From the NCBI GenBank assembly GCA_965215155.1, contig CBDCCY010000004.1:2604001-2668000 (forward strand): 64,000 nucleotides of DNA, written 5' to 3'. How positions within the stretch are numbered: the first letter of the stretch is position 1; each line of letters begins with the position of its first letter. This DNA is from JAGWAJ01 sp965215155 (lineage in GTDB: Bacteria > Acidobacteriota > Vicinamibacteria > Vicinamibacterales > UBA8438). Made by a program: the position numbers and the translations under genes. Under the pieces are notes generated by a model. It did no database searches. It was given only the letters and a program-made list of their open reading frames with translations, and had not been told where the DNA came from. This document shows, piece by piece, positions 16,778-25,211 of this stretch.

Positions 16778-17725
16778 ATGCCCGTGCGCCTCGATCAAGT
16801 CACGAAACGCTTCGGCGCGAAGGTCGCCGTCGACCGCGTTAGCCTCTCGATCCGGTCGGGCGAGCTGCTCGCCGTGACGGGCGCGCCGGGGTCCGGCAAG
16901 TCGACGCTGTTGCGGCTGCTGGCGGGGCTGGAGGAGCCGTCGGGGGGCGCCGTTCATGCCGGTGACGTGAAGCTCGCCGCCGGAGCCGCCGACCGGCCGA
17001 TCGCGTTCGGCTCGCTGGCCGGCGCGGGCGCGAGCGGCGCCGGTGCGCTCGACGGCGCAGCCGCCACCAGTGCCGCCGGACCGGTGCCTGCGGGGCCCGA
17101 TTCGTGCCTCCTCCTCGACGAGCCGCTGGCCTCGTTCCGCGGTCCGGAGCGTGTCGCCGCGCGCAACGCGCTGCGCTCCCTGCCGGCGGCGCTCGGGGCC
17201 GCGGTCGTGTGCGCCATGAAGGATGACGCCGGCGACGAGGCCGACGCACTGGCGGTGGCGGATCGGATCGCGGTGCTCCACGAGGGCCGGCTGCGGCAGT
17301 GCGGCACCCCCGCCGAGGTGGTCGACGCTCCGGCCGACGAGATCGTCGCGGCGTTCTTCGGCCGGCCGCGGATCAACCTCGTGCCCGGGATCCTCGAGAA
17401 GGACGGGCAGGCGATCCTGCTGGGCAACCAGACCGTGGCGCTGGCGGGCCGGATCGAGGAGATCTTCTGCCGCGACATCACGCTCGGCATCCGTCCCGAC
17501 CATGTCCGGTTGACGCGGGACGGAGCGGGGCTGCGGGGCCGGGTGCGCTCGACCGAGCCGCGCGAGGGCTCGACGCTGGTTCAGGTCGATGTCGAAGGGC
17601 TCTCGATCCGCGCGCTGGATGCCGGCGGGGAGACGCTGCGAGCGGGCGACGCGGTGCGCGTGCGGGTCGATCCGCGGCGCTACCTCGTCTTCGACGACCA
17701 CGGCGTGCGGCTGGACCAGCGGTAG
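16778..17725 (+). CDS. ABC transporter ATPase-like protein lacking the helical/signature region
   Basis: The 315-residue protein resembles MalK/PotA-type ATPases at both ends but not in the middle. Walker A is intact (GAPGSGKST, residues 35-43), Walker B is CLLLDEP (110-116) and a TOBE-like C-terminal domain follows (RPRINLVPG, IRPDHVRL). Between the Walker motifs there are only about 70 residues. The Q-loop and the LSGGQ signature are replaced by a Gly/Ala/Ser-rich stretch (about 78-108). The H-loop histidine also looks absent (VCAMKDDAG). It should not form a normal ATPase sandwich. No permease gene is adjacent. ATG 16778 is chosen because family sequence begins there. Confidence 0.8.
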   Translation: MPVRLDQVTKRFGAKVAVDRVSLSIRSGELLAVTGAPGSGKSTLLRLLAGLEEPSGGAVHAGDVKLAAGAADRPIAFGSLAGAGASGAGALDGAAATSAAGPVPAGPDSCLLLDEPLASFRGPERVAARNALRSLPAALGAAVVCAMKDDAGDEADALAVADRIAVLHEGRLRQCGTPAEVVDAPADEIVAAFFGRPRINLVPGILEKDGQAILLGNQTVALAGRIEEIFCRDITLGIRPDHVRLTRDGAGLRGRVRSTEPREGSTLVQVDVEGLSIRALDAGGETLRAGDAVRVRVDPRRYLVFDDHGVRLDQR

Positions 17726-17730
17726 CGGCC

Positions 17731-18819
17731 GTGACGCAAGCGGTACGGCGCGTGCTGCCGCCCGGGGCCCTCGCCCTCGTCGCCCTGGCGGCCGCGGCGG
17801 CCGTCCTGCCGACTCCCGCGTCGTGGGTTGAACGCGTCTATTCGCGGCAAGCGTATCTCGCCGCGCAGAACACCCTCACCCGGCTCAGCGGCCTCGTCGG
17901 GTTCGCCTGGCTCGACGTGCTGATCCTCGCAGCCGCCCTGGGGCTTGCGGTCTGGTGGTGGCGCGGGCTCCGGGAGGCGCGGGGCGACCGGGCCGCCTTC
18001 TGGCTCGCCGCGGGACGGCACCTCGTGTGGACGGCCGCGCTCGCGGCCGCGCTGTACCTCGTCTTCGTCCTGGCGTGGGGCCTGAACTACCGGCGCGTGC
18101 CGCTGAAGGAGAAGCTCGACTATGCCCAGACCCGCGTCGCTCCCGCGGCCGTGTCCGCGCTCGCGAGGGAGGCGATCCAGCGGGTGAACGGGCTGCACGG
18201 CCCCGCGGAGTCGCGGCCGTGGCCGGAGATGGAGGCGCTTCCGTCGCGCCTGGCGCCCGCCTTCGAGCGGATCCAGCGCCGTCTCGGGGCCGAGCGCACG
18301 GCGGTCGCCGGTCGCCCGAAGGCGACGCTGCTGTCGGCCTGGTTCCGGCGCGCCGGCATCGACGGGATGATGAACCCCTTTTCGCTCGAGGTGCTCGTCA
18401 ACGGCGCCGTGCTGCCGCACGAGCGTCCGTTCGTGCTCGCCCACGAGTGGGCCCACCTGGCCGGCTACGCGAACGAGTCCGAGGCCAGCTTCGTCGGCTG
18501 GCTTACCTGCCTCGCGGGAGATGACCAGAGCCGCTACAGCGCATGGATGTTCCTGCTGCGGCATCTGCTCGTGCACCTGTCGCCGGAGGCGCGCATCGAG
18601 CTCTGGCAGGCCCTCGACGCCGGGCCCCTCGAGGACTACCGGGCCGTCAGCGCCCGCATCGGCCAGGCGAACCCGGCCGTCAGCCGGGGCGCGCGGCGCG
18701 TCTACGACCAGTTCCTGCGGGCGAACCGCGTCGAGGCCGGGATCGCCAGCTACGGGCTGGTGGTCGATCTCGTGCTCGGAACGGACGAGACGCCGCTGTG
18801 GCGCGGCCTGTCCCGGTGA
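17731..18819 (+). CDS. DUF3810 family membrane protein
   Basis: The 362-residue protein has two to three N-terminal membrane helices, then a soluble domain with the zinc-peptidase-like motif HEWAHLAGYANESEA (HExxH, with a downstream Glu). This matches DUF3810, whose activity has not been established. The GTG start at 17731 is only five bases after the ABC ATPase-like stop, so the two are probably one transcript and may work together. A metallopeptidase role at the membrane is inference from the HExxH motif. Confidence 0.85.
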   Translation: MTQAVRRVLPPGALALVALAAAAAVLPTPASWVERVYSRQAYLAAQNTLTRLSGLVGFAWLDVLILAAALGLAVWWWRGLREARGDRAAFWLAAGRHLVWTAALAAALYLVFVLAWGLNYRRVPLKEKLDYAQTRVAPAAVSALAREAIQRVNGLHGPAESRPWPEMEALPSRLAPAFERIQRRLGAERTAVAGRPKATLLSAWFRRAGIDGMMNPFSLEVLVNGAVLPHERPFVLAHEWAHLAGYANESEASFVGWLTCLAGDDQSRYSAWMFLLRHLLVHLSPEARIELWQALDAGPLEDYRAVSARIGQANPAVSRGARRVYDQFLRANRVEAGIASYGLVVDLVLGTDETPLWRGLSR

Positions 18820-18868
18820 CCGACCCTGGGGCGGTGGTATGATCGGCGGCCGGATTTCGGAGACGACG

Positions 18869-19054
18869 ATGTTCAAGCTGGTCACCACGGTACGGGGCGG
18901 CGCCGTCAACGCGCCGGCCGCCTCCGCCCGGTACGCGTCGGCCGACGAGGCGCGCGAGGCCGCGAAGGCGCTCATGCACGAGCACCAGCGCGTCGTGCGG
19001 GTGATGATCGTCGAGGAGCCATCCCGTTTCGTCGAGTGGATGGACCGCAGCTGA
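18869..19054 (+). CDS. Small hypothetical protein (61 residues)
   Basis: A short product starting MFKLVTTVRGG with a strand-helix-strand pattern: strand, a helix rich in Ala and Glu, then VVRVMIVEEPS and a final FVEWMDRS. No family was recognised. An alternative ATG lies ten codons upstream (18839). It follows the DUF3810 gene by 49 bases on the same strand and is followed by a strong hairpin. It is listed because the composition is protein-like and the position fits the end of an operon. Confidence 0.5.
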   Translation: MFKLVTTVRGGAVNAPAASARYASADEAREAAKALMHEHQRVVRVMIVEEPSRFVEWMDRS

Positions 19055-19109
19055 GCCTGGTCCACCCGCAGCGCCTTCCAGCGGTTTCGTGCCCGCGGCG
19101 CGGCGGGCG

Positions 19110-19163
19110 CTCCCCTCGGTTACCGTGGCAACGCGGCGGGCGTCTCTCGGTAATCGAGGGGAG
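19110..19163. terminator. Bidirectional terminator-like hairpin
   Basis: CTCCCCTCGGTTACCG (19110-19125) pairs with 19148-19163 along 16 bases with one G-T wobble, around a 22-base loop. It sits between convergent genes, as expected of a shared terminator. No long T-run is present. Confidence 0.65.
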
Positions 19164-19178
19164 AGTGTCGAACGCCGT

Positions 19179-20291
19179 TCAGCGCTCGGAGGATGGGTTC
19201 AGTCCGCGGCCGGTGACCACGTAGGTCGCGAAAGTCCCCAGCCAGTGACCGCCCTCGTAGGTCGCCCCGGTGACCGAGGCGAGCCCCGATTCACGGTGCG
19301 CAAGGGCGGCAGCGAGGAGCGCGGGCCGGCGGTTGTCGCGCGCCGGCAGCCCCGCCGCGATGCCCTCCAGCATCCAGGCGCGGCTCAGGTTGAGCCCGTC
19401 GAGGTGCACCAGCTTGCCGTCGGTGGGGTCGCTCACCACGGCCGGCTCGAGCCAGCTCGCACTGCCGGCGTGCGGGACAGCGGGCAGGAACCGTCGCAGC
19501 CACTCGCCGAACGCGGCGGGGTCCATGACCCGCCGCATCAGGTCCGCCTCCGCCAGGCACGGCGAGAGGAAGTCGTGTCCGGACGGTTCGTAGGACAGGG
19601 GGCAATCGTCGTCGGCGAGGTAGTAGTCGGCGACGCGGCGTTCGAGTAGCTCGATCATGTCCGCGTCGCCGGCGGTTCGAGCCCAGTCGAGGATGAGGCC
19701 GAACGCGAACGCGGTCTGCGAGTGCTCGCCGCTCCGGATCGGGTGCGTCAGCTTCGGCAGCCACTCCCGGATCCGCTCCGCGGCCAACGCCTCGACGGGG
19801 GCCAGGGAATCCCGCCAGCGCCGTGCGTCGGCATCGTCCCATTCCCGCAACTCGGCTGCGAGCTGCAGGAGCCAGGCCAGCCCGTACGGGCGCTCGAACC
19901 CTTCGCGTCCGGGCCCTTGCAGATACTCGGCCTCGCGCCGCAGGTTGCCGAAGGTCAGGCTCCGCTCCAGCGCGGCGCGGGATGCGGCAGTCGTCTCCGC
20001 GCCGGGGTAGAGCCGTGCCAGCCGCGCGAGCAGCCAGTGCCCGTGCACCGAGGAGTGCCAGTCGTAGCAGCCGTAGAAGGCCGGCGTCAGCTCCCGGGGC
20101 GGTCGCGCGTCGCCGTCGTCGTTCAGGACGTGGGCGATCTTGTTCGGGTACTCGCGGTGCACGCAGTCGAGAGCGAGGTGGGCGAAGCGCGACGCCACCG
20201 CCTCGTCTGGCTGGGCCTCCGCGGTCGCGCTCGCGCCCAGGGCCAGTGTCAGGAAGGTGGCGGCAGCGGGCCGGCGGCCTAGTGTCGTCAT
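19179..20291 (-). CDS. DUF2891 family secreted protein
   Basis: The 370-residue protein matches DUF2891, probably an alpha/alpha toroid related to glycan-active enzymes, though no reaction is established. The N terminus is a signal peptide (about residues 10-27, cut near AEA). Characteristic stretches are CVHREYPNKIAHVL, the FYGCYDWHSSVHGHW block, FERPYGLAWLLQLA, FLSPCLAEADLM and the SRAWMLEGIA helix. The C terminus repeats a HRESGLASVTGATYEGGHWLG motif. It lies 51 bases downstream of metF on the same strand. Confidence 0.88.
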   Translation of the reverse strand: MTTLGRRPAAATFLTLALGASATAEAQPDEAVASRFAHLALDCVHREYPNKIAHVLNDDGDARPPRELTPAFYGCYDWHSSVHGHWLLARLARLYPGAETTAASRAALERSLTFGNLRREAEYLQGPGREGFERPYGLAWLLQLAAELREWDDADARRWRDSLAPVEALAAERIREWLPKLTHPIRSGEHSQTAFAFGLILDWARTAGDADMIELLERRVADYYLADDDCPLSYEPSGHDFLSPCLAEADLMRRVMDPAAFGEWLRRFLPAVPHAGSASWLEPAVVSDPTDGKLVHLDGLNLSRAWMLEGIAAGLPARDNRRPALLAAALAHRESGLASVTGATYEGGHWLGTFATYVVTGRGLNPSSER

Positions 20292-20342
20292 GCCGCGCAG
20301 ATTATCGGATCGCCCTGTGCGGTGGTACGCGGCGCGCTGCCC

Positions 20343-21302
20343 TCACCGGTCTGCCAGCCCGAGGTTGCGCAGGATGGCGAGGGCGGAGCGGGACCGATTG
20401 AGGCCGTAGAGGTGGAGACCCGGCGCCCCCCCGGCGAGCAGCGCCTCGCATTGCCGGGACGCGAACTCGATGCCGAACTCCGTCGCGGCCTCGTCGTCGT
20501 CCGCGAACCGGTCGAGGTCCGCGACGAGGGTGCGTGGCAGCGTCGCCCCGCAGAGCGCGGTGAAGCGCTTCACCTGCCGCGTGCTCAGGATCGGGAGCAC
20601 CCCGGGCGTGATCGGGACCGTAACGCCGAGCGTGCCGGCCAGGTGATCGACCATGGCAAAGTAGTCGGCGTTGTCGAAGAAGAGCTGGGTGAGCACGAAC
20701 TCGGCGCCGTGCTCGATCTTGTCCCGCAGGCGTCCCCAGTCCACCGCGCGGCCGTCGGCGCAGTCGGGGTGCCCTTCCGGAAACCCGGCGCAGCCGATCG
20801 CGAACTCGTCGGCGCGCGCCTTCAGGACGTCGATGAGCTGGTAGGCGTAGTCGAACCCGCCTTCCGGTCGCTCGAAGCCCGCGCCGGGGGCGGGGGGATC
20901 GCCCCGCAGGGCCAGGACGTTGCGGATGCCGAGCCCGGCCGCCTCGTCCAGGAAGCCGTCCATCTCTCCGCGCGTGAAGCTGCTGCACGTGACGTGCGCC
21001 ATCGTGGTCAGACCGTGCCCGCGCTGCATGCGGTCGACGATCTGCAGCGTCCGAGCCCGCGTCCCCCCACCGCCGGCGCCGTAGGTGACCGAGCAGAAGT
21101 CGGGGCGAGCCTCCGCCAGGCGGGGCAGTACGCGATCGAACAGGCTCTCGTCCCCCTGCGGGGTCTTCGGCGGGAAGAACTCGACGGAGATGACCGGACG
21201 CCCGGCGGCGCGCCCTGCGGCGTAGATGTCCGGGATGCGCTGCACGCCGGCCGGCGCCGGGCGCGAAGAGCTGCCAGGGGACTGCGCCGTAGAACGTGTC
21301 AT
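20343..21302 (-). CDS. metF: Methylenetetrahydrofolate reductase
   Basis: The 319-residue flavoprotein reduces 5,10-methylene-THF to 5-methyl-THF for methionine synthesis. Family signatures are SVEFFPPKT, SVTYGAGGG, the TTMAHVTC segment, NVLALRGDPP, EFVLTQLFFDN and GVLPILS. ATG 21302 is used, but it falls inside a copy of a dispersed hairpin repeat. GTG 21245, just before IPDIYAAGR, is an alternative nearer the family N terminus. The gene is divergent from the AbgT transporter gene. The link to folate is notable, because AbgT proteins can move p-aminobenzoyl-glutamate, a folate breakdown product. Confidence 0.92.
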   Translation of the reverse strand: MTRSTAQSPGSSSRPAPAGVQRIPDIYAAGRAAGRPVISVEFFPPKTPQGDESLFDRVLPRLAEARPDFCSVTYGAGGGGTRARTLQIVDRMQRGHGLTTMAHVTCSSFTRGEMDGFLDEAAGLGIRNVLALRGDPPAPGAGFERPEGGFDYAYQLIDVLKARADEFAIGCAGFPEGHPDCADGRAVDWGRLRDKIEHGAEFVLTQLFFDNADYFAMVDHLAGTLGVTVPITPGVLPILSTRQVKRFTALCGATLPRTLVADLDRFADDDEAATEFGIEFASRQCEALLAGGAPGLHLYGLNRSRSALAILRNLGLADR

Positions 21303-21350
21303 GGAGGACTCTGTGCGATCGCAGACTCCCAACGCGCCCTTCAGGGCGCG
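21277..21350 (+). repeat. Dispersed double-hairpin repeat, copy B
   Basis: It shares the GCAGACTCCCAACGCGCCC core with copy A. The compact stem CGCGCCC-TTCA-GGGCGCG (21333-21350) has a compensating-free, loop-only difference (TTCA instead of GTGA). The likely metF start codon (complement of 21300-21302) lies inside it. Confidence 0.75.
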
Positions 21351-21621
21351 AGCGGCGGTCACGGGGAGCATGGCGGCCCAGTATAGCGAGGTCGCCGGCG
21401 CAGGGGCCCTTCCGCGGCAAGCCGTTCCAGGCTGATGCGGCGCGGGCTCGTCGCTGGAGAATGGCGCTGCGAAGCGGCCGAGCTTGGACTGCGGCGCGAG
21501 AACGGCAGGTCGTCTCCCGGTGCCGCTCCCCGGGTCGCGACCGTCGCGTCCATGACCATCGCGTCCATAATGACGGGCGTCGGCACGCGGAGCCACCGCG
21601 CCGACGACCTGAGGAGGACCC
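21303..21621. other. Divergent intergenic region between metF and the AbgT gene
   Basis: The 319 bases hold the right half of repeat copy B and a short direct repeat, TCGCGTCCAT, occurring twice near 21545-21570. A good AGGAGG lies at 21611, ten bases before the transporter ATG. No riboswitch or convincing promoter hexamers were recognised. Confidence 0.5.
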
Positions 21622-23181
21622 ATGGCCGACACGACACCGCGATCTCGATCCGCCGAGCGCGGCGGGTTCGTCGATCGCGCGCTGAACGCCATCGAGACAA
21701 TCGGGAACCGTCTGCCGGACCCGGCCGTCCTGTTCCTGCTGTTGCTCGTGCTGACGTGGATCGTCTCGGCGATCCTGTCGCCCGTCGAGTTCGCGGAGAT
21801 CGATCCGCGCACCGGCGAGCCGATGCGCATCGCCAACCAGTTGACGGGCACGGCGCTGGCCACCTTTCTCGTGCAGCTCGTGCCGACCTTCACCGGATTC
21901 GCGCCGCTGGGCGTGGTGCTGGTGGCGCTGCTCGGCGTCGGCGTGGCCGAGAAGACCGGCTTCATCAATGCCGGGCTGAAGCTGATTCTGGGGCGCACGT
22001 CGCGGAGTCTGCTGACCCCGATGCTGATCCTGGCCGCGATCGTCAGCCACTCCGCCGCCGATGCGGGCTACGTGCTCGTCATCCCCCTGGGCGGGGTCAT
22101 CTTCTACGCGGCGGGCCGCCATCCCCTGGCCGGCATCTCGGCCGCGTTCGCGGGCGTCTCCGGCGGCTTCTCCGCCAACTTCATCCCCTCCGGCATCGAC
22201 CCCCTGCTGCAGGGATTCACCCAGCAGGCGGCGCAGATCCTCGACGCCGGCCGCCAGGTCAACCCGCTCAGCAACCTGGGGTTCACCGCCGTCTCGTCGC
22301 TGCTCGTCATCGGCGTCGGCTGGTACCTGACCGACCGCGTGATCGAGCCGCGCCTGAAGGCGACGCCGGTCGACGGCGACCCCAAGGAGATGCCGCAGAT
22401 GGAGGAGCTGACCGACCGGGACCGCAGAGGGTTCCTGGCCGGCGTCGGGGCACTGGTCGCCGGGCTTCTGCTGCTGGCCCTGTGGGCGCTGCCGGCGGGG
22501 TCGTCGCTGCGCGCTGCGGATGGCGGCTCGCTGACCAGCTTCGGCGCGCCCCTGATGGGCATGATCGTGCCCCTCATCTTCCTGCTGTTCCTGATTCCCG
22601 GCGTGGTGCACGGCTACGTCGCGGGCACCGTCAGGACCCACCGCGACATCATCGCCGGAATGACCGCCGCAATGGGCACGATGGCCTACTACCTGGTCAT
22701 GGCCTTCTTCGCGGCCCAGTTCATCGCCGCCTTCAACCAGTCCAACGTGGGCCTTCTGATCGCCCTCAAGGGCGCCAACTTCCTGCGCGACCTGGCCCTC
22801 CCGCCGCAGGTGACCATCGTCGGCATCATCGTGCTGACCTCGATCGTCAACCTCTTCGTCGGCTCGGCTTCCGCGAAGTGGGCGCTGCTCTCGAGCATCT
22901 TCGTGCCGATGCTGATGGGGCTCGGCATCGCCCCGGAGTTGACCCAGGCCGCCTACCGCGTCGGTGACAGCGTGACCAACATCGTCACCCCGCTGATGCC
23001 GTACTTCCCGCTGGTCGTGGTCTTCTGCCAGCGCTACGTGAAGTCGACGGGCATCGGCACCGTGGCGTCGCTGATGCTGCCCTACTCGGTCACGCTGTTC
23101 GTCACATGGACGCTGTTCCTGATCGTCTACTGGATAGTCGGCCTGCCGCTCGGCGTCCAGGGCGCCTACACGTATCCGTGA
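21622..23181 (+). CDS. AbgT family transporter
   Basis: The 519-residue inner-membrane protein belongs to the AbgT family, whose members take up p-aminobenzoyl-glutamate or export antimetabolites such as sulfonamides. Typical features are NRLPDPAVLFLLL near the start, VQLVPTFTGFAPLG, the re-entrant-loop-like SHSAADAGYVLVIPLGG, GGFSANFIPSGIDPLLQG and the late SASAKWALLSSIFVPM. About eleven hydrophobic segments are visible. ATG 21622 is preceded by AGGAGG. It is divergent from metF, which could mean shared folate-related control. Group II intron 2 begins 34 bases after its stop. Confidence 0.92.
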   Translation: MADTTPRSRSAERGGFVDRALNAIETIGNRLPDPAVLFLLLLVLTWIVSAILSPVEFAEIDPRTGEPMRIANQLTGTALATFLVQLVPTFTGFAPLGVVLVALLGVGVAEKTGFINAGLKLILGRTSRSLLTPMLILAAIVSHSAADAGYVLVIPLGGVIFYAAGRHPLAGISAAFAGVSGGFSANFIPSGIDPLLQGFTQQAAQILDAGRQVNPLSNLGFTAVSSLLVIGVGWYLTDRVIEPRLKATPVDGDPKEMPQMEELTDRDRRGFLAGVGALVAGLLLLALWALPAGSSLRAADGGSLTSFGAPLMGMIVPLIFLLFLIPGVVHGYVAGTVRTHRDIIAGMTAAMGTMAYYLVMAFFAAQFIAAFNQSNVGLLIALKGANFLRDLALPPQVTIVGIIVLTSIVNLFVGSASAKWALLSSIFVPMLMGLGIAPELTQAAYRVGDSVTNIVTPLMPYFPLVVVFCQRYVKSTGIGTVASLMLPYSVTLFVTWTLFLIVYWIVGLPLGVQGAYTYP

Positions 23182-23746
23182 CATCGCGGGGCGCGTCGTG
23201 CAGAATGACCGGATGGTGCGTCGTGCCGACGCGGGCGGGAGACCGGCTGCGTCACGCTGTTCTTCTCCAGCGGGTGCAAGTCCCGCCTCGGTAAGCGCCG
23301 GAGCGCCGAGTAGCAGACCCCAGGCACGACCGGAGACGGCCGTGGCCCGAGCGGGGTGTCAGAAGCCTCTTCGGAGGGAGCAAGTCCGCGGGCCGCAACA
23401 TGAAGTGAAGCCTGCAGCCTCGACACATTCACAATCCGAGAGCCGAGCCGCTCATCTCACGGCGAAGGCCATGTCTCCCGCGCCCCGGTCCGGCGGTGTA
23501 CGCGCGGGAGGTCTCGGCGGGGTATGGGGCGCAGCACGCGGACACGGAGAGGGACGGAACACGAGAGGCCCGTCTGCGCGGCCCGGGTCGGGGCAGCGCG
23601 GCCCGCATAAGCCGAAGGTGAAAGCGGGCGCGGCGCAGCGGGAGTCCGAGGGGGCCATAGTACTGCGGAGGGCCGTGCAGCAGAACGCGGCCGGAGGGAA
23701 GGGCCCCTGCGGTGGACACGGCGTGGGCGCAAGGACGCGCGAGGGC

Positions 23747-25105
23747 ATGGCCGGCGAGACCGGACCCAACTCCCCCGGGAGGCGTCCGCCTCTCGACCAA
23801 GTGCGCCAATTGCAACGACGCCTGTGGGCCGCGGCCAAGCGGTCCCCGAAGCGGCGCTTCCACGCCCTGATGGACCGGATCTGGAGGGATGACGTCCTCC
23901 GGGAGGCGTGGCGGCGTGTCAAGCGGAATCGTGGCTCGGCGGGTGTCGATTCCGAGACGCTGGCCGAGATTGAGCAGCGCGGTGTCGATGAGTTCCTGCG
24001 GGAACTCGGCGCGGCGTTGCGCGCGGGGACGTACCGGCCGCAGCTGGTCCTTCGGCGGTACATTCCCAAGGCCGATGGCCGACGACGACCGCTGGGGATA
24101 CCGACGGTCCGTGACCGGGTGGCGCAGATGGCCGCGACGCTGGTGTTGAGCCCCATCTTCGAGGCGGATTTCCGCGATTCGTCGTATGGGTTTCGACCGA
24201 AGCGGAGCGCGACGCAGGCGCTGGAGGTCCTTCGCGTCCGCGGGGCGCGCGGGGGCTGCCACGTGCTGGACGCCGACATCTGCGACTACTTCAGCAGCAT
24301 CGACCACGCGAAGTTGCTGACGCTGGTGCGCCAGCGGGTGTCGGACCGGCGAGTCCTTCGTCTGCTACGGCTGTGGCTGGCGGCGGGAGTGATGGACGAG
24401 GGGCGGGTGCATCGGACCCTGGCGGGGACTCCGCAGGGGGGCGTCATCTCGCCGCTCTTGTCGAACATCTTCCTGCATGTGCTCGACCGGGTCTGGGAGG
24501 ACCGGTGGGCGCACCTGGGTACGCTGGTGCGTTACGCCGACGACTTCGTGGTGATGTGCGATACGAAGGCGGCGGTCGAGACGGCTCGGGAGCGGGTGGG
24601 CCTGGTGCTGGCCCGCCTCGGGCTGGAGCTGCATCCGGAGAAGACGCGGGTGGTCGACCTGACAGACGGCCGTGAAGGCTTCGATTTCCTGGGGTGTCAT
24701 CTGCACAAGCGCATGAGCGGTCCCATCTGGGCCCGCAAGCGGCGACGGGTGTATTTCCTGCACCGCTGGCCGTCTCGACGTGCGATGAAGCAGGTGCGCG
24801 CCCGCGTGCGGGCGCTGACCCCTCGGGGCCGCTGCCACACGGACCTGCGTCTGGTCATCGCGGACGTGAACCGGGTCCTTCGCGGGTGGGGGCAGTATTT
24901 CCGGACCGGCAATGCGGCGACCCACTTCGTACAGCTCGACGACTACGTGGCTGGGCGTCTGCGCGGCTTGCTTCTCAAGCGTGCGGGGGCTCGTCTGGTG
25001 GCTGGTCGGGCGCGGGCTTGGCGTCGTCCGTTCTTCGAGGCCCTGGGGCTCGTCCGCCTGCGCGGCACGATTCGGTATCCGGGGGTGGTGCATGCTGCGA
25101 CCTGA
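23747..25105 (+). CDS. ltrA: Group II intron maturase/reverse transcriptase (copy 2)
   Basis: The 452-residue protein is identical in sequence to the copy at 11088. It has the same RT palm motifs, YADD active site and maturase segment, and again no H-N-H endonuclease. Both copies are uninterrupted, so either can supply protein for splicing and retrohoming of both introns. Confidence 0.9.
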   Translation: MAGETGPNSPGRRPPLDQVRQLQRRLWAAAKRSPKRRFHALMDRIWRDDVLREAWRRVKRNRGSAGVDSETLAEIEQRGVDEFLRELGAALRAGTYRPQLVLRRYIPKADGRRRPLGIPTVRDRVAQMAATLVLSPIFEADFRDSSYGFRPKRSATQALEVLRVRGARGGCHVLDADICDYFSSIDHAKLLTLVRQRVSDRRVLRLLRLWLAAGVMDEGRVHRTLAGTPQGGVISPLLSNIFLHVLDRVWEDRWAHLGTLVRYADDFVVMCDTKAAVETARERVGLVLARLGLELHPEKTRVVDLTDGREGFDFLGCHLHKRMSGPIWARKRRRVYFLHRWPSRRAMKQVRARVRALTPRGRCHTDLRLVIADVNRVLRGWGQYFRTGNAATHFVQLDDYVAGRLRGLLLKRAGARLVAGRARAWRRPFFEALGLVRLRGTIRYPGVVHAAT

Positions 25106-25117
25106 AGTCCACCTGGT

Positions 25118-25150
25118 AAGCCGTGTGCGGGAAATCCGCACGCACGGTTT
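25118..25150 (+). ncRNA. Group II intron domain V (copy 2)
   Basis: This is the same catalytic hairpin as at 12459-12491, located 13 bases after the maturase stop. It has the AGC near the base and a GAAA-type loop. Confidence 0.85.
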
Positions 25151-25211
25151 GAACGGGGGTCTTGCTTTCAGCCGGTCGGTACCGCCGCCCGGTGCCCAGT
25201 GAGATCTACCA

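Noticed and set aside
14582..17701. Very long minus-strand frame (over 1000 codons) across the oxidoreductase and ABC genes
   Set aside because: It has no domain sequence and an Arg/Pro/Gly-rich composition; it is the shadow of real genes in other frames.
20302..23184. Minus-strand frame of 960 codons opposite the AbgT gene and beyond
   Set aside because: It has repetitive Asp/Arg/Gln/His composition and no family match; the plus strand has a clear transporter.
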